Assembly (NCBI RefSeq): GCF_003945595.2
Contig: NW_024104420.1
Coordinates: 3,532,201 to 3,596,200, forward strand
Direction: 5' to 3'
Length of the DNA stretch: 64,000 nucleotides
Source: Pipra filicauda
Lineage: Eukaryota; Chordata; Aves; Passeriformes; Pipridae
Shown: positions 11,631 to 24,045 of the stretch, piece by piece
Layout: every line of letters starts with the position of its first letter
Position numbering within the stretch: position 1 is the stretch's first letter
The notes under the pieces: generated by a model
What the model saw: the letters and a program-made list of their open reading frames with translations, nothing else
Told to the model about the DNA's origin: nothing
The model's database searches: none
Position numbers and translations under genes: made by a program

Positions 11631-14600
11631 CTAATGGAATTCAGGGGATATTGATATGGGGTAATAGGGGTTGAGGAATGTGTAAACTACTGTGTTAAAG
11701 TGTGAGGGATACAGCTACTTCTAAAATCTACAAAATAAAAATTAGAAAAATCAAAAAACTAGATGGACCTTAAGACATCAGATCCCAGGAGACCATCAGT
11801 CTCTGCTGAACGTCAAACTGCTGTTCAGTTAAAGTTAAGTGATGATCTGGGCCTCCATCATCACATATTCCCACAAAATATATATACTTTATTATAAAGA
11901 AAGAATAAAATACATTTTAATATTCTTCTGTACAATACAAAAATCAGTTCCTAATAGGTAGCTTTAAAAAGAAGAGGTCAGCAAAGAGATTAAGGTCAAA
12001 GGGAAGAAAGAATCATAGTTTCCAATATCTCTTCACCATCCACCCCCAGTATAGACAATTTCTTCAGGTCATTCTTGAAAAGAGGATTGGATATGGGTAG
12101 GATTCAGGAACTTTACGTCTCACCCCTATGACATAGACATTTTTCTTCCTGTAGTGAGGTCCAAAGCTACAGAGCTAGTTCCAGATGGATAAAAAGAATC
12201 TATATCTGCTTCTTTACATACCAGATATATCAAGGGGGAAATGGTGGTTACTAAAAAGTGAAAATCCTTAGTTTACAAATAAAAGTACATTCTTTGCCTT
12301 TTGAACTTCACTAAAATATCACTGCAAAAGAGATGAAGAATAGTGAAGCAAATTTCAGTTGATCACCTTTACCCAGCCAGTCATCCTTTCCTTGTCATGG
12401 TTCTCATGGCTGAAAGACTTTTATATCAATTCCATTCAATTCTTAAAATATTCAGTACTTCAATCAATTAAAGGTTTTAAAAATAATATATGAGATAAAA
12501 TTAAAGTTGTGTGAAGCACTTAAATGATGCTGTGCAGAGTGGCTACCTTACAGAAACTACAAAGGAATCACAAGGAACTTTCCAATAGGACTTGGCAAAA
12601 ACAAAATGTGCAAGAATAGAAGAAACAGAAAATGTAGTCTTAGTAAATAATAGAAGAATTAGATACATTAATTATTATTAATTATTATGACCACACTTAA
12701 TATTATATAACTATTTCAACATCAAGTTAAAAAAATAAGATATCATGCAAAAAAAGTGCCTACCTCACATAATTGCATTATAGTCAGTCATGTCCTGCTA
12801 GCCACATTCCTAGATGCCAACCAGGCTAATGTAGAGACCTGCATATACCAGAAATACTGAGTTATCAGGATCCCACTGCCTCCTAATTGTCCAAACAGTG
12901 ATCAATAACAATTTCTTCTAACCACATATACTAAATATCAGGAGAATTGAAAATCTTATGATGGATCATTAAATATCAATAATTTTCTCTTATAAATAAT
13001 CAGATACTAATTTGGGGCAAAAAAGCTTATGCTCCAGGTCAGACATTTTTAAATCCAGGTTAGTAAATCTACTATTATTAATGTGACACTTTTAGCAAAA
13101 CACAGCAATCTGATTAGATTTAGAAGAATGTTTCTGTGAAAACATTCTGCCTTGTCAATTCATTAATCACTTTTCTTTAAGAGAAGAATTTTTTGATGAC
13201 GGAAGAGTTTATTCAGTTTCAAATCCATGGATGAATTTGATGGAAGAATAGAAAACACAGTTTACAAGACAGAGTGATAACATGTTCACACAACCACTCA
13301 GCAGGAGGAAGTTTTAAAAAAAATATAACAAGCGTTTAGTAAAACTGGGCAAATTCAAGTTATTCCAACAACATCTGAAAAAAACCCGTTTCTGAAGGGA
13401 AAACAGTGGGAAAACACAGGGAACTTCCTATAAAAAAGGCAGCCTTTCTCTTGTTTTTAATAGCTCAACAATATTTGCATTGAAACTTAGACACCATTAT
13501 TCTGAAGCAAAAAAAGAATATATCACAGCCTCTTTAAAAGACTTACTGTTAGTCAACAGTTGTTGCCACTGTTACAAGAGGGCCAGGTTTTTCAGAATGC
13601 AGCTGCTTGGATACAGTTTGATAAATGCACCTAGGAAATCATATTCTTTCACTCTCTGACAACAGTGTGGATTTTTCCATGAAACAGACGTGTGATACCT
13701 TGTGCTATGAAGGCAGACTCATCTGCTAGCAAGAGGATCTATTTCAGTACTGCAGCCTGTTGAATCACATTAGACAGAGTTGCTCAGTTGTTCTAAGCTG
13801 TGGGCAAGTAGTTTCTTGCTCCAGCAAGACAGTTTAAAAGTAAAAAACCCATTTAACATTGTGTAGGAAGAAAAATATATCTTTCACAGCTCCTTGAGAG
13901 TGGAACACTCAGTATTGCATTCCAAACAGTGTGTTTGCTTAACTCTGTTCTCACCACATCACAAATTATTAACTTCTAACTTCTGAATTAGAGAAAAAAA
14001 ATACAGAAATAACCCTGTTCCTAACAGTACTTTGTTATGGAAAACACTCAGTTGTACTTCCTTTACACAATATAAAGAATAAGAAAATATTAATTTGCAG
14101 CTGCTTTTCTAGTCCTCAGGTCCTTTCAAAATCCTCATTAAATAAATAAGTCCCTTGAAAGCAAGCTTTCCATGCTGTAGAGGTACCCCAGAAATTGCTA
14201 CTGTTAAAAAAAATACTTGAGTATTACTATATACTCATTTAGAGAAGATTACAGATATTCCTACAAAAATCTTATATGTACATAACTTGTTTAAGATAAC
14301 AAAAGTGGGGAGACTAAAAAAAGAAATAAAAATCTTGCTTCCACATTTCACACATGGAAATAATACTTGCTAATGTCATAACAGTATTTCAAAAAGTGGT
14401 CATTGAAAACACTGGGAAAAGCTCAGGAATCATAGCAATAGAGGTCTCAGAGATAAAACTTCAGGAACAGTGGTAAGCAGAGACATAAGGAATTTTTAAC
14501 AAATAACATTTATACTTTCAATAATGTTACTGAGTACAGACAAAAACATACCTTTCAAAATGGACTAAAATGTTAAAAACAAACAGAGAATGTAAGTCAG

Positions 14601-17600
14601 GAGACTAAGTTAAAAGCACACAGGAAAAAAAATGCTTACTGTAGGGTTCCTAATAGTTCAGCAAAAAAAAATAATTGTTAGAAGGGCTGTTTTTAGTGGG
14701 AGGATTACTAAATTTAGGAGACACATGAAAAGCTAGGAGGTTTTGTGTGTTAAAACTCCCTCACTTAAGATTACTTTTCCACTCTGCTGTATTAAATTAA
14801 CACTCGTATTGCACTGACTTCAGAAAAAAACTTCAAAGAACAGAAAACCTCAAAGATCAAAGACTATCATTTCCTAAGTTTACAAGCTACTTCCAAAAAT
14901 GTGTACCTAGCAAGTTTCAAAAGACTGGTGACAAAATATTTGCACAAAGCCATATTTAATTAAACAGCCAAAGACTGTAATCATGTAATTATATCACTAA
15001 CCTTAGTCTTGCACTGATTCATTGGAAAGGGACTCAGGCAGCAGCCAATAGGGAGTTACTGGCTGTGTCCTGAGAAATGTGAACACTTACTCCATTATTT
15101 GTTTCTCTTAGCAAGTTAATTTGTAGAGATCAATCACTGCACAAAGTACTTGTTAGCTAGCAAAACCACATGCTCCTAAATAGTCACAGCTGCACTTACA
15201 TCTAAAAGAACATTCATGTATTTAAAGATTTCATCAGCTGGCTCTTAGAGACATATGAATCTCATTTGTTTCGGTTCACTTTAAGTTCAGTGATCTCTGT
15301 TTTATTCATTTTCTCCCAAGTCTGTTTTGAATTTCAGATATGAACAGCTCAAATGGTCTATCCCTCCATCCTGTGTGACTTCATCCTATTCTGCCTTGAA
15401 TTAATCCTCTTACCTTATATATGCAGTCTGATTATGACTACATTCTGTATCCATATGACTCTTGGCCTGTTTTTGCTCTGCTGCTATAAGGCTCTGTGAA
15501 TTCCAGGAAAATCAAGGTCAAGTTAAACTGCATATTTTGGACTGTTTTACTAAAAATCATCTAAGTTCTTTTTGCTTTGTCTTTACAATATCTACCACAA
15601 AAGTTCTGATCCACATGAATGGATGCTAAGCACTCAGCATCTATGCTCTTTGAGGTTTTTAGTTCAGATTAGATTCGTTCTGATCCCCTGAACCCTGAAC
15701 AAGACTTTGATTATACAGTGATTTCTACAACCAGGCCTCTTGGTGGCAGAGGTCACAGCAAAAATTTTGCACAGCTGCTGAATTGCACACAAGGGAAGCA
15801 GCCTCTTCATTAATGTTGCAGATCTAGCTGTGAGGTAGCTCACAAACGCACGTTCTATATAAAATCAGTCAACGACCTGTCTTATCCTCACAAAATACTT
15901 TTCAGGAATGTATATCAGTTACTCTGTAACGTCAGTGAAAGCTCATCTGAACTCTTCATTCAAAGATGGGGCTTTTTTAACATATGTAGCACATTAAATT
16001 GAAATTTCAACATTGCTATTAAAATAGTTTCTCTGATGTTTCCCAAACTATACTTTTTTAGTTTTAATTTAATGATAAATTGTCAATTTTCAAATTGCCA
16101 CAATTTCTTAGTACAGATAATAACCCTTTCCATACTTCAACTCTGCAGCCAAGTATGAACCATACTGGTGGTGGGCGCTTTTTTCTCAAAAGATTTTGAT
16201 TACTTCTCAAAGTAGAAGCCCCCTAACACAGGCTTTTGTAGGGTTGGTTGAACAAAATTATCCAAGCTGCTCACAAAAGAAGAATGTTGTAGTCATTCCA
16301 GACTGCATTACCAGCAGCGTGAAACACAGAGCTCTGGTTTGTTTTTGAGCCTGCAGCACAGCTGTCATAAGAAGCCTGACTAAGTATTCACCAGTCAGTT
16401 GTCAGGAGAAGTCAACCATTTGTTCAAGGTACCTGATACCCTGAGAAAATGAAAGTAATGAAAATAAACTAAGTGTGTGTTTCTGATAGGCTTTTTATGA
16501 CTCAAGTTCAGAGAACTTCTCCATCTCCATACAAGGCAGACAGCATAAGAAAAATTCAAATTCAAATAGTAATTTAGAACTTGAATTTCCCAGACTCTAA
16601 TCAAGGCCTTTCAAATGGAAAATTGGTTTACTGTGTTGGTTGCAATTGGAACTATGTACACTCTCTCCCATACTGCTAAACCTAAAATTGAGGAGCATAG
16701 GTGGGGTAATGAAGATCCTTCGTTCCTTACTGCCAGTGTGACAAACTGCTATGAGGTAGCCTGAGTGAAAGGGAATTTTGACACTGTCACTCAAAAGAAT
16801 AATGTGTGTTAGAGGAAGAGCTAACTTACTAAGCAAACATATCCATGCTGAAATGGTAGTGTAGTTTAACTGAGCCTATACAAAACCAACTTGGAAAATA
16901 GGAGACAGCCAAGACATTGGTGCAATTTGGGATATAGAGCTATTTTGAGAAGGCAGGAGTGAACTGTTTGATAGCTGGGCTTTCTAAACGGATCTTAGGA
17001 ACATGCCATGAATCAGCATGTAGATTTTTTCCTTACAGTCAATAGAATTTGTTATTTTCTAGAATACATGTAAAATGACATGTACCTGTAGGACAGCTAT
17101 TCTAACATCAATAAAACAAAAATCTATGGGAAAGAGTAATACTAAACCTATGGAGAGAAGAACTTGTGTTTAAAGGCTACTAGCAGAAACACCAAATTTT
17201 AAGGTTGTGCAATCAAATTGGGAATTATCTAACTATTATCTAACTATTCAAAGTGATTTAGGAAACCAGAAAGTCTGTGTAGGGTATAATGTAGACCTAC
17301 AAGAATCACAGTTTAAAAGTATTATCTTCTTATGTAAGAAGATATAGCCACTACCTTCTTTGGTAGAAACTGATTTTTTTGGTTTGAGTGTGAGTATTCT
17401 CATTTCTGACAACTTCTAACAATAATCGTCATCTTTTCTCTATTCCCCGTGCACACACTTTTTTTTTTCCCCAAATATTATTAGCTGTTGTAAATGTGAC
17501 TACAGGTTAGAGAAAGGAAATGCATTAAAAAGAATGAAGAACATAGTCTACAAGTGTTCTCTGGAAAATCTGTTCCTAATTTGTTACTAAAAATACATGG

Positions 17601-19930
17601 TTTATTCTCTATGTGGAGACATTGCACCAGCTTGCGATCATCAAAATCAGCTTTCATCTTTTCATATTTGTGACGGAAGTTCTGAGAAAAGCCTAAGACA
17701 TTATTTGCCCTCCCACTCATATCCCAAGTTGTTTGCTTTACATCTGAGGGCACTGGAGTTAGGCACGTAGCTCCAGGCCACAGAGTTAAAGTATATTATT
17801 GTGTCCTTAACAACGGACTGCATGAGAGAACCGTTGAATCAAGAATGCAACTTCCTAGCAACCAGAAAGCAGTTAATGATTTCCAGTCAATTAAACATAG
17901 CACTCTTATTACTCTGTTATGTTGGTCTGGAAAATATTCAGTAACTATTTCCTTGCTATGAAAGGAACACATGAACTAACTTTTATACTGTGCTCACACA
18001 CAAACATACCACATTTTGTTCCCCATAGAAGCTACAGAGTGCTAAGTCATTTTTCTCACATTTGTTTTCGGTTTTCTTGGAACAAAGTGCAGGCTACTAG
18101 CATTGCAAACACATGTTTTTAATACAGTAAGCAGCCTGGAAAACATCAGCTAGGAGAAAAGAAGAAAAAAAGAAATCCTTGAGAAGCTGCAGTTAAATTC
18201 CTTTAGATACTTTGAGCAAATAGAGTTATTGCAAAATGTAGAGGTGTTTTTCTTGCCTGCTTCATCAAAATGATTTTTTCTACCACTAAAAAAAATTATA
18301 GGAGCCAAAACCTTATGTTTGAGTTTTATACCCTTGGGTAGAGGGAGGGGAAAGAAAACAGGAGTCTTGGAGGGTAGGAAATAGGTGCATGCTTACAAAA
18401 TTTATTGTGAGAAGGATGTGAACAAGTTGGAAACTGAAATATCTTGGAAATGAAAAAAGGTGGATTTATCTAACAAAAAAACTCAAAAAGCTGTTTTTTA
18501 GATGGTACTATAGCAAATATACTCAAAATAAACCATATAAACCTCTAATTTGGCCTGAATCACTCAAGTATGCATACACTTGGGCAAGAGAATTCCTCTT
18601 GCAGAGAATTACTGTTCATATAAAAATGCTGGAAATTAACATATCCTGCTTTTCTTCAATAGAAACATGTTTTAGCAGGACTCTGAAAACATCTGAATGA
18701 TACTGAGATGACCTGATATAATAGCTTGAGGTGTTGTTTCTTCATGGACTGTGAGACAAGCATAGGATAAGTGCTTGTGGATTCTTTAATATAATAAAAA
18801 GTTCATTATAAATTGATCATCATACTTGATGATTTCTGCAAATATTAATTGCATGAATTACCTGCTGAAACATTTTGCTATGAGCTGCACGTTACCATCA
18901 CACATGTTCACACAGGCCTATCTGCTTGATTGATGTCACTACAGTTTTAACCCAAGAAAGGTAATAGCCTGAAATAACATTAACAGTTCTCTGCTGCTAA
19001 CCAAGAAAAGGCGTACAACGAACCTCTGCTCTCCTTCTCATTAATGTGCCTTCAACTAGTTGTGAAGGAATCATCTGCTGAAACAAGTGTTCGCCCTGCC
19101 TGTTTATTTAGTACTGGGCTTTCACGCTGAAGGTGCCAGCAGGTTTGCCAACTATGGCCATACCTGAAGGCAGAATGAGTCCTCGGATCTAGAGAACTAA
19201 TTGTTAGTTCATTCCATGCTAATCATAAAACTGTTACATCTTTAATAAAAAAAACCAAAACAAAACACAAAACTATTTGCCAGAAACCATTAGTCAAGTT
19301 TCACAAAATGGGCAAGTGCAATTTTCATCTAGCTATAGATGAAATTTCATCTATTTCAAGTCAAAAATGTCAAGCATAGCAACTTATTTATTTGCTTATC
19401 AAGAAACATCTTTCAGATTTGGTTCAAAACCAGGAGAAAAAGCAACCTCTATTTTAAATTACAATGATACAGAAATACCAGAATGAGAAAATTCAGAAAC
19501 TGAAGGAGAAGAAGTGAAGGAAATCAAAATCTAAAGGAGCATGCTCCAAAGACTAATACACTACACATAATAAAAATACCCTTAATACACGGTGAGAGGC
19601 CCAGAGGCATCTTTGCCTTTTGGCTTTGACTTTTCGGGCTTTCTATTTAAACACAAACCCCAAAGGTTCCATCCCTCATTTCCCAAACTCTTAGAATCAC
19701 TTTACCTGCTGATATAACATTTTGTCTTCTTTGTCAATCCATTTGCATCAAGTAGATCTAAATGATAGCATAGGAGATGCCCTTCTGTTGTGCAAGGTAA
19801 CTGCTGTAGAAAATTAGTAGAGTATCCACTCCATTCATGAACAACATGTTTTGAAGACAATTGTTCAGTAGTCATGACATATTGAAGACAGGACAGCACA
19901 GGTATTCTGGAGATGGTCCAATGTCACTTG
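11631..19930. other. Non-genic AT-rich stretch, no recognised gene
   Basis: Eight kilobases without a defensible exon or classified repeat. Short AT-rich patches occur, such as the ATT/AAT run at 12659-12695. An 11-base tandem duplication lies at about 17225-17247, and an unusual triple-arm palindrome at 19323-19353. Open frames here are at most 90 codons, with no motif I recognise. Confidence 0.65.
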
Positions 19931-19995
19931 GGGAGAGAGGGAGGAGGAGGTGGCAGGAGGGAGAGAGGGAGGGAGGGAGGGAGGGAAGGAGAGAT
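19931..19995. repeat. Purine-rich GGGA/GAGA microsatellite
   Basis: About 65 bases are almost entirely G and A on the plus strand, built from GGGA and GGAGA units, with five or more near-perfect GGGA repeats at the right half. It creates a spurious Ser/Pro-Leu-rich antisense frame. Such polypurine tracts can adopt triplex or slipped structures and are often length-variable. Confidence 0.95.
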
Positions 19996-20796
19996 TGTCA
20001 GTTTTTGGGTAGATGGCTATTCTGAGCCAACAGCACCAAAAGTAAGTTGTTAGGTTCATAGTAATCCAGGAGAAATGCTTACCACCAACTCCTAGAGAGA
20101 AAATACAGCAAGTACATTATATTAATGGGACATGAAAGGCAGGAGGGGAGGAAAATCTAATGTTGATCTCAAGGAGAGATTTTAAAAAAAGCAGCTGAAA
20201 TGAAAATATTTCTGCTGTACAAAAGCAAGTAAAATGGTTATGACTCATACTGATCTCGATGGTATAAGCTGATCAGTTAAGTGGGCTAGGTGATGATGCT
20301 GAAATAAGAGTTGTCTTTCTGTTGGGGTATTTTTAATCACCAGAATAACTACCATGACTCTGGTAATATCTATTTTTAACTAATTAAATATTATTAATAT
20401 TCTTTTACTAATGAATCCATTTTTCCTGATAAGAGAATGACAAAAATATAATTACAGACACATAAAATTTCTCAAGACCTATAGTCAAAGAAAAGCAGTA
20501 AGAACTTGTATGGGTACTCCATTTATCCATGTTCATGTATCATGTATATCAAATCCTCCACAATTTTCTACTCATTAGCATTTTTCTGAGCTGCTCTACT
20601 TTGTAGCCCTTTGCCACGGGAGAATAAAGAAACTCAGCTTTCAGGATTGATATGGACAAGAATTATGATCCAGGTTTACATTGAAATAACTAAACCATGT
20701 TACAGGTTCAATATTTTGTATACATATGTCATATTATATTAGCTTTGGAAGAGGAGAGCTTTTGCATTATGGGCAGTAGATAGAACAAAAATATAA

Positions 20797-20945
20797 GAAA
20801 CTCGAGTTTTCTTCCTGGTTTTGCAACTGACATCTGACCTTGGAGATGTAACTAAACTGTCTCTGTATCACTATCAATAAAATGAAGCAAAGATGGTTAA
20901 AAATATTTGTAAAATATTTCAAGAATGACAGATAATTAGCATTAC
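20797..20945 (+). mobile_element. Ancient MIR-like (CORE-SINE) relic
   Basis: The run ttcctggttttgcaactgac, then a ctgaccttgg block, a taactaaactgtctctgtat block and an ataaaatga block follow the order of the MIR/CORE-SINE core: a 'tctgccactgac' part, then 'tgaccttgggcaagtcactt', 'aacctctctgtgcctcagttt' and 'tgtaaaatggg'. A diverged tail follows (ttgtaaaatatttcaaga). MIR-type SINEs were active early in amniote evolution, so only a highly diverged copy is expected in a bird. The match was made by eye; the tRNA-derived 5' head is not evident. Confidence 0.6.
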
Positions 20946-21199
20946 AGAAGCTACAACTCTAACTGTACATGATATTTCACAATTAAGCCCTAAAATTCAG
21001 TAAGAAGAGTCATAAGATACACTGCTAACATGAATGGATGTTTCAGACCTTGAACTCCAAAACTGATAGATGTCTTTCTTATCTCCTGAAAAATCACAGA
21101 ATCATAGAATATCCTGAATTGCAAGGGACCCACAAGGATCATCAGATTCTTACTCCTGGCCCTGCACAGGACAGCCCCAAGAATCACATCCTGTGCCTG

Positions 21200-24038
21200 A
21201 GAGCATTGCGCAAAAGCTTCTTGAACTCTGGCAGGTGTGGTGCCATGACAACTTCCCTGGGCAGCCTGTTCCAGTGCCTGCTCACTCTCTGGGTGAAGAA
21301 TCTTTTCCTAATATCCAACCTAAACCTTCCCTGACAAAGCTTTCTGCCATTCCCTCAGGTCCTGTCACTGGTCACCACAGAGAAGAGATCAGTGCCTGCC
21401 CCTTCACTGCATCTCATGAGGAAATTGTAGACAGCTATGAGGTCTCCCCTCAGTCTCCTCCAGGCTGAACAAACCAAGTGACCTCAGCTGCTCCTCATAT
21501 GGGTACCCTTCTATGCCCTTCACCATCTTTGTTGCCCTCCTTTGGACACTCTCGAACACCTTAATATCTTTCTTATACTGCAGTGCCCAAAACTGCCACA
21601 ATATTCCAGGTGAGGCCACACCAGCACACTGTAGAGCAGGACAATCTCTTCCCTCGACAAGCTGGCAATGTTTTTCCTGATGCCCCTCAGGACACAGTTG
21701 GCCCTCTGGTGCCAGGACACTGCTGACTCATATTCAACTCGCCATTGACTGGGACCCCCAGGTCCCTTTTTGAGGGGCTGCTTTGCAGTCTCTGATTCTT
21801 TAGACTACACATGCAATCAGGGTTGCCCTGTCTCAGCTGCAGGATCTGGCACTTGCCCTTGTTAAACTTCATACACTTTGTGATTGCCCAGTCCTCTAAT
21901 TTGTTGAGGTCTCTCTAGATGGCCTTCCTGCCTTCAAGGGAGTCAACCACTCCTCCCAGTTTAGTACAATTGGTGAACTTTCTTAGGATAGCTTCAAGTC
22001 CTGTGTTCAAGTTGTCTGTGATGTTGAAGAGCATCTTCAACATGGGCCTGAGATGGAGCTCTAAGGAACCCCACTAGTGACCGGTCACCAGCCCCATTTA
22101 CTATACTCTTTGGTGCCCCACCCGTGAGCCAGTGGTCATGGGATGGAAATTTTGTCCAGAAATGTTTTGGGAGAGAAAGTATCAAAAACTTGACTGTATC
22201 AAGAACTTTACTGAAATCCAAAAAAAAAATGCATCAACTGGCTTCCCTTAGTCAGCTAGGTGAGTTACCTTTGTTGTAGAAGGAAAGAAAGTTTGACAAG
22301 TTGGACTTTTCCCTCATAAAGCCATGCTGTCCGTGACTGATGACTGCGCTGTCCTTCACGTGTTTTTCAATAACTTCTAAAATAATCTTCTCCATACTTT
22401 TACCAGTCACTAAGTGAGACTGACAGGCCTGTAGTGTCCAGTGTTATCCTACTTGCCCTTCTTGAAAACTGGGATGTTAGCCAACTTCCAGTCAACTTGG
22501 ACCTCTTCAAATTCCCAAGACCATTCAAAAATCACTGAGAGAGGTCTCACGATTACATCAGCCAGTTTTTTGATTATTCTTGGATGAATCCCATCTGGCC
22601 TCACAGACTTACAGGGGCAGCAGATCCCACACAAGTTCAGAGTTGATCTTTCTCACAGCCATAGTCCTCCAGCTCAGAGTACTGAGACCCCTTTAGCCTG
22701 TCATTGGTTTTGAAGACTGAAAAAAGAAAGCACTAAAATTCTCTGCCTTGTTTCTGTCCCTGTTTGTGCTTGTTTCTGTCCCTGTTTGTGAGGTGACCAT
22801 CCTCATCCTCTAACGTGCCAATGTCATTTTGTACTGCCTTTGGCTACTAACATATTCTAAAACACTCTTTTTATTGTCCTCCACATTTCTGGCATCCTCA
22901 ACTACCACTGAGCTTTGACCACAAGACTTTTCTCCCTGCAGTGGCCGGCAGTATCTCTGTATTCCTCCCGTGTCACCTGACCTTGCTTCCACTGTACATA
23001 TATCTTCTTTTTTTGCCTTACCTCCAAAATAAGATCCCTGTTCAGCCAAGCCAGCCTTCTGGCTCACCTTCTTGCATTCCAACATTTTGTAGTTGCCTGC
23101 TTCTGTGCCCTTAGGGGGTGGTAGCTAAAAAATGACCAGTACTGATGGACCCTACCACCTTCAAAAGCTTTTTCTCAGGGGACCTTTCTCACTAGTTCCC
23201 TGAGCAGCCTGAATTCTGCTTTCCTCATGTCCAGGGCTGAAGTTTTGCTGTCACTTTTCCTCCTCTCAACAGAGGTTTTAAACTTGATTACTTTGTGGTC
23301 GCTGTGGTCAAGACAGCCACCAACCTCCACTTACCTCACAAGACCCTCACTGCTAACAAGGAGCAAATCAAGGAGGGTACCTTTACTAGTTGTCTCCCTT
23401 AGTACCTGTACGATGAGGTTATAATCCAGGTGTTTTAGGAATCTTCTGGACCTATCTGTGCCAGCTCTGTGATGCTCCCAGTTAACAACTGGCACGTTGA
23501 AGTACCTCAAAAGGACAAGGGTGGTTGATGTAGAGATATCCCTTAGTTCCTTAAAGAAAAATTCATCACTGTTGTCATCCCTGCTGGATGGCTTTAGTAG
23601 ATTCCCACAGTGACATCCACTTTGTTGGCCCCTTAATCCTTACCCAGAGGCTATTAACTGTGCCATTGCCAACTGTGAGCTCCATACATTCCAGCCCCTC
23701 TACTACATACAATATCACCCTCCTACCTCACCTGCCCTTCTTGTCCCTTCTGAAGAGCCTGTAATCATCCAACACAGCACACCAGTCACAGGACTCACCC
23801 CCCAGGTTTCACCCATGCCAATGATGTCAAATCTCTTGGACAGGGCCAAAGCTCTGAGCTCCTCGTGCTCATTCCTCATTTTGGATGTGTTGGTGTAGAA
23901 ACATTTTGGATGTAGTTCATTGTATCTGACACTGAATGGAACAAATTGAGGGATCCCACTCAGTTCCTCAAGTTTTGGTGCGTCATCCCACTGTTTATCA
24001 CTGGCAAGCCTGTTCTGGAATCTGATTCCAGTAAACAT
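21200..24038 (-). pseudogene. CR1 ORF2 relic (endonuclease-reverse transcriptase), inactivated
   Basis: Minus-strand frames give, in order: the endonuclease start (24038-23715) with KCFYTNTSKMRNEHEE and DIIGMGETW; the end of the endonuclease with an intact-looking SDH triplet encoded at 23303-23295; a degraded linker (23085-22810); the RT N-terminal region (22634-22449) with PDGIHPRIIKKLADVI and FKKGK; RT motif A (22221 downward), MDFSKVLDTV, with its first Asp kept; a motif B region shifted out of frame; motif C near 21975 reading FTNCTKL in place of FADDTKL; then the C-terminal parts (21872-21404) with [25 protein letters not shown] and VQRRATKM. Frameshifts separate most pieces and the motif C aspartates are lost, so it is dead. 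Some domains are better kept than in the 7.3 kb copy. Confidence 0.92.
22747..22790. repeat. Perfect 22-base tandem duplication inside CR1
   Basis: The unit starting cttgtttctgtccctg is present twice, head to tail, with no mismatch (22747-22768 and 22769-22790). It lies in the ORF2 relic of the 21-24 kb CR1. The lack of differences suggests the duplication is younger than the element. Confidence 0.9.
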
Positions 24039-24045
24039 TTTTAGT

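Larger units (their letters stand above)
21092..24045 (-). mobile_element. CR1 LINE, long copy with SINE-type 3' tail
   Basis: This is a second long CR1 on the minus strand. The 3' end at 21092 reads, in plus orientation, aatcacagaatcatagaata followed by tcctgaattgcaagggaccc, a tail type different from that of the 7.3 kb copy. ORF2 relics extend up to about 24038, where a frame begins that includes the start of the endonuclease. The copy therefore covers essentially all of ORF2 plus some sequence 5' of it, but no ORF1 is recognisable further upstream. It holds a perfect 22-base tandem duplication at 22747-22790. The same 3' tail type occurs in the SINE at 26812. Confidence 0.95.
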
